64,000 nucleotides of DNA. Origin: Epithemia pelagica (Eukaryota > Bacillariophyta > Bacillariophyceae > Surirellales > Surirellaceae). Each line of letters begins with the position of its first letter. Positions within the stretch are counted from its first letter, which is position 1. The stretch is from positions 1,798,001-1,862,000 of the forward strand of contig OX337237.1 in the NCBI GenBank assembly GCA_946965045.2, written 5' to 3'. The notes below the pieces were generated by a model. It was not told the DNA's origin, did no database searches, and saw nothing but the letters and a program-made list of their open reading frames with translations. The position numbers and the translations under genes were made by a program. Of the stretch, positions 29,428 through 39,285 are shown in pieces.

Positions 29428-31232
29428 GGGGACACCAAGTTTGTCACCCGACTCGAACTCACCACGGCCGACGAAGTATCCCCAACCTCGTCTGGACCGG
29501 GTAGTTTCGATTGGATCTCCAAGTTTGACAAAACCGAGGCCTCTCTTGACGAAACAACAGAGCCCCAGGCCGTTGACCCTGCTCCATACCAAGCAGAGGA
29601 CCAACCTTCTCCGCGACGAAGTGAATTGTTGGATCGTGCGCAAGACCAGCAACGACCACCTCGTCCACGACCACCACCGTTGATTGTTGAAACTCCACCC
29701 AAGGAAGAAGCAAAGGATAACAAATCATCCAACAACAGCGGAAAAGACAACAAAACAAAAATGGGAGACCAAGGAGAGCCAACCACAGTCGTCTTCATGC
29801 CCGACAAACCCACAATGGGCGGGCAGATCCAAAGCAAATACAATGAGTTTGTTCCCTGGACAGGCGGAAAGCCAAAAGCAGATTGGAGCGGGTTAGATGA
29901 CAGTGCTTCAACATCTCCTCTTTGAGCCGGACTCCAAGTAAGAACACTTACCGACAAGAAACTTTCGGAGAGAATCACCGGCCCAACGGAGAAGTTTGAC
30001 AAGAACACCGGAGACTTCTCCCGTCTCCAAGACGACATCGTCAAGCACCTCGAGCAACATGGCATGGACACCATTGCCTATCTCCCAAATCCATCTGAAC
30101 CAACCGAAATGCTCCATATCGTCGTCGACCATCCCAAATTTACAAACACCAAAGTTCGTGAGACAATGGCAATCCAAATGAAGAAATACGATAAGTATGA
30201 TCTCAGTAACGACGCATCGGCACGAGATTACTTACTTGATTCATTGGAGAAGACCTTCTGCCGCGACGTCGAAGATAAGAGTCGCGATGCAAAATCCTTC
30301 CCGGAACTTTTTATGATAATCGTAAGGATTATCACGGACGACTCCATCGAACACTGGGAAATTATCAAGCGCGAAATGCGCGCGCTAGTGCCCCACAAGT
30401 ATCCAGGACATGACATCACACTCATGACCAAGGAATTTGCGACCAAAGCGCGAACTTTGCGCGCAGCCGGACTCTATGATCACAGCCTCATGGCTAGCCT
30501 CTCCAAGAATTTCTACATGGCCGGAGACACCCAAGTTTGCCATCTTGCTCTTGAACCAGCGAGTCCAAGATGCCGTCGACAGTATCCGTTTCCTAGATCA
30601 GTCGGCAGCGGACTCCTATATGGCTACACATAAGCTCCTGTACACCCATGTCATCGAAGAGCTAAACTCAAAATATTTGATTAGCCTAAAGCAAGGAGAG
30701 TGGCCCGCCAAATCCTCCCATCACGACTCCAAAGCCGTTCCCACCTCTTTTGGAGCCCACAAGCATCCGTCACTATGACACCCAACAACAAATCCAACAA
30801 CAAGGACAGCTGGACCACCGCATCCATCAATGCTCTCATCCAGACTCTCCAATCCGCCTCGGGAACCCATGGCTCCAAGTCGACTCCCATCAGCGGACCA
30901 CGCGGGAATACGAAGAACAACCGTCGCGAAAAGGGGACGAACAACACCAACCCAAAGAAAAACAACAAAAACAATAAAAACAAGTTCGCATCCACTCGTT
31001 CTTCCACCAAACCCCAAGATTGGCGTTCCATTCCACCCAAAGCTGGGGAACCTGAAACCAAAATTGTCCCAAAATTGTCGATGGCATCAAACACTACTGG
31101 TGTGCCAAGTGCACCCGTTGGAATCTCACTCACACCACGAGTAAGCATATTGTTGGGTATAAAAAGGGAAACAAGTCCCATACTCCCACAGCCCATCACC
31201 TCGAAGTCGACGCCGGAGCATGGACTGTTGAA
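29428..31232 (+). pseudogene. gag: Copia-B Gag, frameshifted
   Basis: A frame opens at 29428 with TADEVSPTSSGPGSFDW; the first Met is at 29761 (MGDQGEPTTVVFMPDKP). The capsid-like part runs through FVPWTGGKPKADWSG, TGA at 29923, GDFSRLQDDIVKHLEQHGMD, ASARDYLLDSLEKTF and HKYPGHDITLM. Frame changes near 30525 and 30700 follow, then an Asn/Lys-rich linker. Another near 31060 leads to a zinc knuckle HYWCAKCTRWNLTHTTSKH (C-x2-C-x6-H-x4-H). Copia-C Gag keeps the same order. Gag would package the RNA; here it is broken by one stop and three frame changes. Confidence 0.8.
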
Positions 31233-34200
31233 TTGTTGCATGAGGATGAGGAAGAGGACGACGACAGCGCCTTTGACGAATCTCTTGACCCACAGAAGAG
31301 TCCGTACCACGTCGTCACCTGGCCCAAATCTGTCGAACACTCAACGCAGATCTGCCTCCAGGAACGACCCATGTGTCTCCCCGGGTTCGCATACACATAC
31401 GATGTCGAAAAGGGAAAATGGGAAGTTACAAAAGGGCTGTATGAGTACAAGAACAATGAATGGCAACCCAAGGTCACTCACTTACCGGTCATCCACGAAT
31501 TTAAAACCCGTGAAACCTTCGCCTTCAGCGTCATCCACACCCTGGAAGAAGAAGACGAAGATGATATCGATACGGAAAGTGAGAACGAAGCATGGCCAAC
31601 AGATGACTCCAGCGCACTCTTTGGTACTTACAACAGCAACGATGACACCATCACCGATGACGAAATGAATGCATCCGACGATGACACCGCGTCATCAATG
31701 CCTCCTCTCGTCCTGCGAGCACCCGTCGGAACTCAATCCGAAACAATGAAGGCACTCCTCGCAGACAAAATCAAACTCTTCGACCCCATGACGAACAACC
31801 ATCTCGTCGACCAATACAACGAATATGTGGCCGCGACCGTCATCACAAACAATGCACAAAGAGCAAACAAAATTTCGGATTTGAGGATGTACAGCAATGA
31901 GGGAGAGACCGTGAGAAACGACGACGAAGTCGAACAACACAACAAAGAAGAGGAAGACTCAAAACCAGCTGCAAAAGAAGACACACCGAAACAAATGGTG
32001 CGCTTCAACGCCACCCTCAACATCAACGAGTCACCACCTCCTATCCCTGAGGGACGGCCCGTTGACCCAAGACTCTTCCGCTTGCCAGCCATCTCTCCAA
32101 TGGATATCTCCGTCTCACCGCCCAAACCACCTGGACCATTCTGGCGGACCGACCCACAGCCAACTCCCATTCCGCGAGAACTCTTGCAAGATCTCGCTCA
32201 ACTCAAACGAGACCGAACAAGAGGAAAGGCCAAAAATGCAAGACGAGACGGAATGAGACTTCAACGAGCACAACACATGATGCACGCACGTCACTGGAAA
32301 GAACCTGCACTCACCTTAGAGCAAGCATACGAGCGAGTCCTCGACGAGGAATGGCGTCTTGGATGGTACATCGATGGAACACCCATTCCAGACCACCCAA
32401 TGCCTCGCTCTTCTTTCCCAGGCTTCTCAACTACCGCTCCGTCTCCTCGACCTGCCTCGCTCCTCGACGAATCCTTCTCGTCGATCGGCAACGACGATCC
32501 TCTCTCTCTCTACCTCTCGTTTGAACAAAACACGAGTGAGAATGAGAACGACAGTCTTGCATCCTTTACCAATACAAATAACTTGCATCACCGATATGTG
32601 CCGACGGACCACGAAGACATGGACGACAGCCAAGACGACACCATGTCCCCATCACACACTATCACTTTGGCCGCCTTTGACTATGGAAAATGGCTTCACC
32701 AGCCCGATGAATTTCTCTCCAACGAAAATTATGGAGAGACTTCAGCCCCAGCAGCAAATTTGACCACTGTGGACCAAAGTGTAGAGGATACTCCGGTAGA
32801 GGAATACGTTGAAATCGACCTTGCTAAGTATCAGTGGGAACACCAAGACCAAACGCCCCGTACCAAGCGAGCCAGTCGTGAATCCCCCAAGCCTAACCAT
32901 CCGGATTCCGCCTTGCTCCACATTTTTCTTGGTATGGTCTTGTCCCTTCTCTTCCTCCTACCCGGTATCCCTTGGCTTTGTCCTATCCCTACTCCCGTCC
33001 ATGTGGGTACCCCATCTACTCTTGGCCTATCCTACCTCCTCAACAGCACAGTCTACTTTGAAAAGGGCTACAACAACTTATCAAAAGGGATCTACGAGCT
33101 CATGACAGCTATTTTACTACACCCCTTCTACAAGTATGCCTTCATCGTCTGGACCACGTGCTGGTTGATTGTTGGGTCTTACCTTCTTTTAGCATCCAAC
33201 AAGACCAAGAACCCCGGCCGTTTCACCACTGCTCGACCGACACATCACCGCAAGTCCGAGCCACCGGCCAACCGGAATCGTGGCACCCCACGGGCATCCC
33301 TTTGGAGTTTGATGGTTTTTTCGGTTTGTGTGTTGTTGCATATCATTGGCTCTCTTGTTGGGTTCTCTTGGCAGACTGTCAAAAGCGAAGAGGGAGAAAG
33401 CGTACAGGCAAAAAGGAATAAGCGTCGCATTCGTCGTCGCCAGCGCAAACAACAACAAAAACAACAATTCCGCCTCGCTTGCCCGAACACACCAACACCT
33501 TGTTCAACAACAACAACACATTTCCAACCTTCGGCTCCAGCTATGCCAGCGCCACGACCATTACGTACCCATCCATATCGGGAACAGAACATCAGAAACA
33601 AGCAATTCTCGCCAAACAAGCCGCGTGCTTCTCACTTTTACCCTGTAAACACTCAAGAGGCACAAGCGTCAGTATACATGGCAGTTGCAAACGAAGACAT
33701 TTCAGCACCTCTTCAAGCCCCTACCAAACTTCGCAACGCCATGCCACCCAATGCATCCTATCCTATTATTTGGGATTCCGGAGCATCCATCTCAATCTCG
33801 TGTCGACCCGAAGATTTCGTCGAACCGGTCACACCTGTACCACGGCTCAAAATCAAAGGTATTTCAAAGGATAAAATCGCCGTCGTCGGCAAAGGTACAG
33901 TCTTGTGGAACGTACTTGACACAAATGGAAACCTCCGCTCACTCAAACTACCAGCTCTCTTGGTTCCTAAAGCAAAAACACGTCTTTTGTCAGTTCAAAG
34001 CCTCCTCCAAAAATACAATGGAGAAAAGATCGAACAAGACGGCACAAAACTTACCCTTTCTGGACTCAAAGACGACAAGACCCGTGGACCAGTTTGTGTT
34101 CGAGTCAACACCTTGAATAACCTTCCCATGTCGTACGGATACGACATGGGACACATCCACACAAGCACCCAAGCCCTGACATCCATTGTCCAGACCACCT

Positions 34201-34658
34201 CCATCCACAACCATAACCTCGCAGAGCCAGCCAAAGAACTCCTCCGTTGGCATGAAAGACTCGGCCATCTTGGTTTTAAAAAGGTACAGTTCCTCCTCAG
34301 AACCGGCATCCTTGCCACCTCTGAGTCCACGCGTCGACTACACACAGCCGCAGCAAATCTAACGATTCTGCCTCTTTGTGCAGCCTGTCAATACGGAAAA
34401 CAAAAGCGACGACCCTCTCCAGGAATCACACACAAGTTAGTCAAAGACAGAAACACAATCACAAATAAAATAATCTCTACCCAGGACAATGCATCTCAGT
34501 GGATCATTTCAACTGCTCCACAAAAGGCCGCCTTTTCACATCACACGGCAAAACCAAAAATGAAGACATGTATGTTGGAGGCGCAATTTTTGTCAACCAC
34601 GCGTCTGGATACACTTGGATCGGATTCCAATCACACCTCAACACTCACGAAACCTTAA
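31233..34658 (+). CDS. Copia-B membrane-segment, protease and pre-integrase ORF
   Basis: A 1141-codon open frame continuous with the Gag zinc knuckle upstream. Residues 1-300 are acidic. Residues 330-390 hold a conserved block (GMRLQRAQHMMHARHWKEP, EEWRLGWYIDGTPIPDHP) shared with Copia-C. Three hydrophobic segments follow: about 563-585 (LLHIFLGMVLSLLFLL), 634-653 (FIVWTTCWLIVGSYLLL) and 690-711 (SLMVFSVCVLLHIIG), with a very basic stretch after (KRNKRRIRRRQRK). Protease: IIWDSGASISIS (about 846). Pre-integrase zinc site: RWHERLGHLG and CAACQYGKQ. The last 50 residues are out of frame; integrase continues in another frame from about 34490. A membrane region between Gag and protease is unusual for copia. 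Confidence 0.75.
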   Translation: MLHEDEEEDDDSAFDESLDPQKSPYHVVTWPKSVEHSTQICLQERPMCLPGFAYTYDVEKGKWEVTKGLYEYKNNEWQPKVTHLPVIHEFKTRETFAFSVIHTLEEEDEDDIDTESENEAWPTDDSSALFGTYNSNDDTITDDEMNASDDDTASSMPPLVLRAPVGTQSETMKALLADKIKLFDPMTNNHLVDQYNEYVAATVITNNAQRANKISDLRMYSNEGETVRNDDEVEQHNKEEEDSKPAAKEDTPKQMVRFNATLNINESPPPIPEGRPVDPRLFRLPAISPMDISVSPPKPPGPFWRTDPQPTPIPRELLQDLAQLKRDRTRGKAKNARRDGMRLQRAQHMMHARHWKEPALTLEQAYERVLDEEWRLGWYIDGTPIPDHPMPRSSFPGFSTTAPSPRPASLLDESFSSIGNDDPLSLYLSFEQNTSENENDSLASFTNTNNLHHRYVPTDHEDMDDSQDDTMSPSHTITLAAFDYGKWLHQPDEFLSNENYGETSAPAANLTTVDQSVEDTPVEEYVEIDLAKYQWEHQDQTPRTKRASRESPKPNHPDSALLHIFLGMVLSLLFLLPGIPWLCPIPTPVHVGTPSTLGLSYLLNSTVYFEKGYNNLSKGIYELMTAILLHPFYKYAFIVWTTCWLIVGSYLLLASNKTKNPGRFTTARPTHHRKSEPPANRNRGTPRASLWSLMVFSVCVLLHIIGSLVGFSWQTVKSEEGESVQAKRNKRRIRRRQRKQQQKQQFRLACPNTPTPCSTTTTHFQPSAPAMPAPRPLRTHPYREQNIRNKQFSPNKPRASHFYPVNTQEAQASVYMAVANEDISAPLQAPTKLRNAMPPNASYPIIWDSGASISISCRPEDFVEPVTPVPRLKIKGISKDKIAVVGKGTVLWNVLDTNGNLRSLKLPALLVPKAKTRLLSVQSLLQKYNGEKIEQDGTKLTLSGLKDDKTRGPVCVRVNTLNNLPMSYGYDMGHIHTSTQALTSIVQTTSIHNHNLAEPAKELLRWHERLGHLGFKKVQFLLRTGILATSESTRRLHTAAANLTILPLCAACQYGKQKRRPSPGITHKLVKDRNTITNKIISTQDNASQWIISTAPQKAAFSHHTAKPKMKTCMLEAQFLSTTRLDTLGSDSNHTSTLTKP

Positions 34659-35413
34659 CTGTCAAAAATTCCTATGAACTCTTCTGTCGTGATGTAGGAG
34701 TAGTTCCCACACAATATCTAACCGACAATGATGGGGCGTTAACATCAGGCGGTTACACCCGGAACCTCCAACAGTTTGCTCAAGTCTACCGTTTTGCAGG
34801 AGTAGGAGCACACCATCACGCTGGAGTGGCTGAAAGGGCCATTCAAACAATAATGTCCATAGCACGCACTATGATGCTGCACTCTGCCATACACTGGCCT
34901 CAATTGTACGACCCCTCTCTATGGCCTATGGCAGTAACGCATGCCACCTTTCTCTACAATCACATACCAAGTACCGAGACAGGCATTAGCCCCCATGATT
35001 TATTTACAAAAATTCGATGGGAACAAAGAAAGTTCCACGATCTCCACGTATGGGGATGTCCTGTATATGTCTTAGACAAGGAAATAGCAGATGGGAAGAA
35101 ACTTCCACGATGGAAACCACGATCTACCAGGTGTATGCTAATGGGACTTAGCCAGAGACATGCTAGCACAGCCGCTCTAGTACTAAATCCTCAAACCGGC
35201 TCTATCACCCCACAATTTCACGTAGTTTATGATGATTGGTTAAGCACAATAGCAACTGATCCTGAAGATCTTCCCGACTTTAATTCTGACGAATGGCACA
35301 AGCTATTTGGAGAATCTAACTACCAGTACATCGAAGATGACAGTGACACTCATCAAGATGACACTCCACCTAATCCACAAGATTCCAACGCACTATTAGA
35401 TTTCAATACTTGA
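34499..35413 (+). CDS. Copia-B integrase core
   Basis: The acidic triad is visible: DHFNCSTKGR (D), YLTDNDGALTSGG (D) and AHHHAGVAERAIQTIM (E), about 120 residues apart in total as in copia integrases. The C-terminal part has HDLHVWGCPVYVL and TPQFHVVYDDW. It overlaps the preceding frame by a single frame change near 34490. The frame ends at 35413 in an acidic linker. Confidence 0.8.
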   Translation: MDHFNCSTKGRLFTSHGKTKNEDMYVGGAIFVNHASGYTWIGFQSHLNTHETLTVKNSYELFCRDVGVVPTQYLTDNDGALTSGGYTRNLQQFAQVYRFAGVGAHHHAGVAERAIQTIMSIARTMMLHSAIHWPQLYDPSLWPMAVTHATFLYNHIPSTETGISPHDLFTKIRWEQRKFHDLHVWGCPVYVLDKEIADGKKLPRWKPRSTRCMLMGLSQRHASTAALVLNPQTGSITPQFHVVYDDWLSTIATDPEDLPDFNSDEWHKLFGESNYQYIEDDSDTHQDDTPPNPQDSNALLDFNT

Positions 35414-35743
35414 AAGTCTACCACAGCTAGCGCCATGGACCTAGCTACACCACCTACTCCTTTGCCAACACCCTCCGATCCTCCAACCCAGAACCCGTTT
35501 CCGAGGTCAGCTCCCAGCTCGTCACCAATCGAGTCTCTAACCACGACTCCTGATAGTCCCGTGTCCCCTCAATTCCTTCCTCAGAGGGAGAACACACCGG
35601 TAACTAATACTACCTCTAAAACCGCTGACCCCTCAATCACTCCATGACGCCTCACTATCTCAACCCCTTCTCAGAGGGAGCAATACCCCTCTCAGAGGGA
35701 ACAATCCATTCCTACAAAACCTCCCTCTCCAAGACCAGCTAAG
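35414..35743 (+). pseudogene. Copia-B integrase-RT linker
   Basis: A Pro/Ser/Thr-rich stretch (PPTPLPTPSDPPTQNPF and repeated QREQ-type words) interrupted by stops at 35411 and about 35645. Copia-C has an open equivalent at 47614-48243. Confidence 0.6.
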
Positions 35744-37201
35744 GTGCCCACTCCTAGATCTTCACCAATCAAAGATCCACATAGCAAGCCACTTCTAGGT
35801 ACTAGGCGATCCTCTAGAGTCTCCAAACGACCTACTAGACTCATTGAAGAAAACAACTTGGCGCAAATTCCTGCTCTACCTACCTCTCATACACCAAGCG
35901 ATCTTTTAGGTGCCTTCAAAGCATCCTTATCCGACGCCGACACCTTGTCTTACGACGAGGCCATGCGAGATTCAGCAGTAGAAAAATGGAAAACAGCAGC
36001 CGAAAATGAAATTCAAGAATTAGAATCCAAAAACACATGTGTAGAAGTACCTCAAAACGAAGCCACGTCTAGGATCCTACCAGGAACCTGGGTGTTCAAG
36101 CGAAAACGTTCTCCAGATGGAGAAATCACCAAACACAAAGCCAGATACTGCGTGCGCGGTGACCTACAAGAAACAGAAGAAGAAAACTACTCACCAGTGG
36201 TACATTGGAGTTCCATTCGAACTATACTTACTCTTAGTCTAGTACTTCAGTGGGAATTAGCCTGCATTGACTTCAACAATACTTTCGTTCAAGCCACTTT
36301 AGAAGAACTAATCTGGATCCATCTACCTAGAGGATTCAGGTCCAAGTTAGGAAAACACTCATGTCTAAGACTGAAGAAAAGTCTATACGGATTATCGTCA
36401 GCACCTAGACTTTGGTACGACCACCAAGTTAAAGCCCTCCTTGAAGATGGTTTCCAAATAGGTTCCCATGATAATTGCCTGCTCTTCAAGCACAACATAA
36501 TTATCTTTCTATGGGTAGATGACTGCGGAGTATGTTCACCAAAACTGGACTTAATTGATGCACTCATACTACGACTTCAAAAGAAAGGTCTTTCCTTGAA
36601 GAAAGAAGGAAATTTCACAGACTATTTGGGAATAAATTTTGTTCGTACCAACAATAAATCAATTACAATGACACAAAAAGGGCTCATCTCCAAAGTCATA
36701 GAAACAACTGGTATGAAGGACTGCAACCCAAATTGGACACCGGCAACTCAACTTGCCTTAGGAAGCGATCCCGAAGGGGAACCTATGAAAGAGAACTGGC
36801 ACTATAGTTCTGTTGTAGGAATGCTACTCTACCTAGCAACAAACACTAGGCCAGACATAGCCTTTGCAGTTAGCCAAGTAGCCCGTTTCAACTCAGCACC
36901 TAAGAAATCCCATGCTGCTGCTGTTAAAACCATCGTGCGCTACTTAGCACGAACGCATGACAAAGGAACAATCTTCACTCCAACCACCGATTTTAAGCTT
37001 GATTGTTATGTAGATGCTGATTTTGCGGCACTACATGGACGAGAAGAACAGGACAATCCAAACAGTACAAAATCACGTACAGGATATATCCTTTCATTCT
37101 GTGGATGTCCTTTGATCTGGCGATCTCAACTTCAATCATCGGTAGCCCTTAGCACTCTCCAAGCTGAAATCACGCTCTTTCTCAAGCTATGCGACGTGTG
37201 A
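35744..37201 (+). CDS. Copia-B reverse transcriptase and start of RNase H
   Basis: 485 codons. RT landmarks: TWVFKRKRSPDGEITKHKAR, ACIDFNNTFVQATLEE (first catalytic Asp), KKSLYGLSSAPRLWYD, and the active site FLWVDDCGV (W-V-D-D, the copia form of Y/F-V-D-D). RNase H begins with DCYVDADFAA. The frame ends one base out at TLQAEI; the rest is at 37189-37509. RT copies element RNA in cytoplasmic particles. The catalytic residues are present. Confidence 0.85.
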   Translation: MPTPRSSPIKDPHSKPLLGTRRSSRVSKRPTRLIEENNLAQIPALPTSHTPSDLLGAFKASLSDADTLSYDEAMRDSAVEKWKTAAENEIQELESKNTCVEVPQNEATSRILPGTWVFKRKRSPDGEITKHKARYCVRGDLQETEEENYSPVVHWSSIRTILTLSLVLQWELACIDFNNTFVQATLEELIWIHLPRGFRSKLGKHSCLRLKKSLYGLSSAPRLWYDHQVKALLEDGFQIGSHDNCLLFKHNIIIFLWVDDCGVCSPKLDLIDALILRLQKKGLSLKKEGNFTDYLGINFVRTNNKSITMTQKGLISKVIETTGMKDCNPNWTPATQLALGSDPEGEPMKENWHYSSVVGMLLYLATNTRPDIAFAVSQVARFNSAPKKSHAAAVKTIVRYLARTHDKGTIFTPTTDFKLDCYVDADFAALHGREEQDNPNSTKSRTGYILSFCGCPLIWRSQLQSSVALSTLQAEITLFLKLCDV

Positions 37202-37509
37202 TAGCAGCTAGACGAGTTATCGAAGAAGTGTTAGAAAATCTAGAAATTCCCTTTGATTCTCCCACGAAACATTCAGAAGTGTTCGAAGACAATAGTGGAG
37301 CTTACTATTTAGCCACAAAACAACGTCTTACACCTCGAACCAAGCACTTCAACACCTACCTGCATTTCTTCTGGGAACACGTTGGAGATCATCCAGGAGG
37401 TGTAAAGGTTAGTATGGTAAACACTGAAGAACAACGTGCTGATTATCTAACTAAATGCCAAGGACGAGAACTATTCGAGAAATGTCGCCAGTTGAACCAA
37501 GGATGGTGA
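37189..37509 (+). CDS. Copia-B RNase H C-terminal part
   Basis: It continues RNase H in the next frame: VFEDNSGAYYLATKQ (catalytic Asp), RTKHFNTYLHFFWEHV and QRADYLTKCQ at the end. A single frame change at about 37190 separates it from the RT frame. Confidence 0.75.
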   Translation: MRRVIAARRVIEEVLENLEIPFDSPTKHSEVFEDNSGAYYLATKQRLTPRTKHFNTYLHFFWEHVGDHPGGVKVSMVNTEEQRADYLTKCQGRELFEKCRQLNQGW

Positions 37510-37552
37510 ATTCGCTCACAAACATGTCACTCATTCCAAAATGTTATGTCCT

Positions 37553-37565
37553 CCATGAGAGGGAG
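37553..37565 (+). promoter_or_regulatory. polypurine tract of Copia-B
   Basis: ATGAGAGGGAGAG lies directly before the 3' LTR. Confidence 0.65.
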
Positions 37566-38270
37566 AGTTAAGACATAGCGAAATATCACCATGCTAGGAA
37601 CTCTAGCCCACATAGTCAAGGTAGATACCCTGGCATATCTAGTCGTCCTGTTTGAGTCATAAGATGAAGATTCGAGTGACGAAAGATACGAAGAAGATGC
37701 CACCGCGCTCTCTGGGTTCTCTTCGTCACACTTCCGAATCCATCGATCTAAGTCTTCAACATCAGGGCACTAATAATATTATTTCCGTTCGGAAGCGACG
37801 TGTGTGCTAGGGGTTAAGTGTCGCCTGTCGACCGAACCCACGCCCTTCGTCCACATTTAGAAGAAATCACTCTAACACATATGTAAGCTGCACGATAGAC
37901 TTAGAGACAGAACATCCGATCCATAGATAAGCCAATACGGAAATTGAATCCTAGATAGTGGACTTACATGGTCGAATGTAGCTGATGAAGTGGCCTTTGG
38001 CGCCACATCATTCAGGATCATTGAAGAACGATCCTAGGGATGAAGTTCCAAGAAATCATTCCTGGAACGATCATCAAGTAAACAATACAATCTAGAAATA
38101 AACTCACTCTTTTATAAAACAAGAAAGTTGCAAGCAACCTTCCTGTAAGAGCATACGAAGGTGAGGGCCCCATCGTCGTACTACATCTAGAGCTACAAGA
38201 GAGAAAAACTAACACATCGATCTGCACCTAGTTTTATCTCCCAGTTAGACAAGAGCTGATACTCTTAAAT
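37566..38270 (+). repeat. Copia-B 3' LTR (705 bp)
   Basis: Identical to the 5' LTR except for 12 missing bases near 38154. It ends CTCTTAAAT, followed by GATAG. Confidence 0.85.
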
Positions 38271-38275
38271 GATAG
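38271..38275. other. target-site duplication of Copia-B (GATAG), right
   Basis: Partner of 28582-28586. Confidence 0.7.
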
Positions 38276-38875
38276 CCTGCATGACAAAGGCTCGGCCACG
38301 ATGTTCCTAAGAAAGTATTTAAATAGAAAGAAGACTTAGACAATCATTGCTCTATGTTATCAATATCCGCGAATCTCACCCATCACCCCATACATTCTTG
38401 GGGGGAAGGGAATTGTCTGGTTTCGGAGTAATAGACCGGTTCGTAAAACAAGAAAAACGTTACGGCGTATTATTCTCAAAAGCGTCTGGACAACGGCTTT
38501 CCAACGAGTCATTGAATGTTGCAATCCGACTTACAGGTATAAAGTTAGGTAGGAAAGTCGTAGAGGGTGCTGGAAAAACAACCAAAAGCAGCCCAAATTT
38601 CAAAATCACGTCTCTTCTGAATGACAAGAGCAATCAACCCGAACAAAGGTGCCGATAGCATCGTCTCGACAACAAGGGCCTTCCAACGAGCCATTGAACG
38701 TTGCAATCCAACTTACAGCTATAAAGTTAGGTAGGAAAGTCGTTGAGGGTGCTGGAAAAGGAAGAAAAGGCTGTTGGGAGAGTTTTTTGTTGTTCTGAGA
38801 GTGGGTTTTTTGGCTGGTCTCATGCTAGTAAGAAGGTAGCAGGTGATTTGCTTCGGGAGGCTGATGGAAGAGGGG
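38276..38875. other. intergenic with a 78-bp direct repeat
   Basis: No supported gene. A unit containing GTTGCAATCC and TATAAAGTTAGGTAGGAAAG occurs at about 38497-38579 and 38682-38762 with some base changes. A 103-codon frame at 38347 lies across the first copy and has no recognisable content. Confidence 0.6.
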
Positions 38876-39285
38876 CAGTTGATACACGTGCCTTGACACG
38901 TGCCTGGAGCAGCAGTATGGGAGGGTGACAGGCGTGTGTGGCCACATGGGGACTGGCAGTTGATACACGTGCCTTGACACGTGCCTGGAGCAGCAGTATG
39001 GGAGGGTGACATGCGTGTGTGGCCACATGGGGACTGGCAGTTGATACACGTGCCTTGACACGTGCCTGGAGCAGCAGTATGGGAGGGTGACAGGCGTGTG
39101 AGGCCACATGGGGACTGGCAGTTGATACACGTGCCTTGACACGTGCCTGGAGCAGCAGTATGGGAGGGTGACAGGCGTGTGAGGCCACATGGGGACTGGC
39201 AGTTGATACACATGCCTTGACACGTGCCTGGAGCAGCAGCATGGGAGGGTGACAGGCGTGTGAGGCCACATGGGGACTGTTCTTA
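38876..39285. repeat. 81-bp minisatellite, 5 copies
   Basis: The anchor TTGATACACGTGCCTTGACA recurs at 81-bp intervals (TGAT at 38880, 38961, 39042, 39123, 39204). Each unit holds two CACGTG palindromes except the last, where the first reads CACATG. Because 81 is divisible by three, all minus-strand frames stay open, giving repetitive Cys/Pro-rich ORFs that I do not accept as genes. Confidence 0.95.

Larger units (their letters stand above)
28587..38270 (+). mobile_element. Copia-B: LTR retrotransposon (Ty1/copia)
   Basis: 9.7 kb on the plus strand with GATAG target duplications. LTRs 28587-29303 and 37566-38270 are identical except for a 12-bp gap. Order: Gag, Zn knuckle, conserved acidic region with a GWYIDGT motif, membrane segments, DSGA protease, HHCC and integrase core, Pro/Ser linker, RT, RNase H. 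The coding sequence has about seven frame breaks despite the young LTRs. Confidence 0.9.

Noticed and set aside
29278-30177. Minus-strand ORFs across Copia-B Gag
   Set aside because: The plus strand there carries recognisable Gag shared with Copia-C; the minus frames have no known content.
37510-37565. Envelope gene after Pol in Copia-B
   Set aside because: Only about 55 bp lie between the RNase H stop and the LTR; the membrane segments are upstream of protease instead.
38876-39285. Possible CRISPR-like array
   Set aside because: The 81-bp units are continuous repeats with no unique spacers, and the context is eukaryotic.
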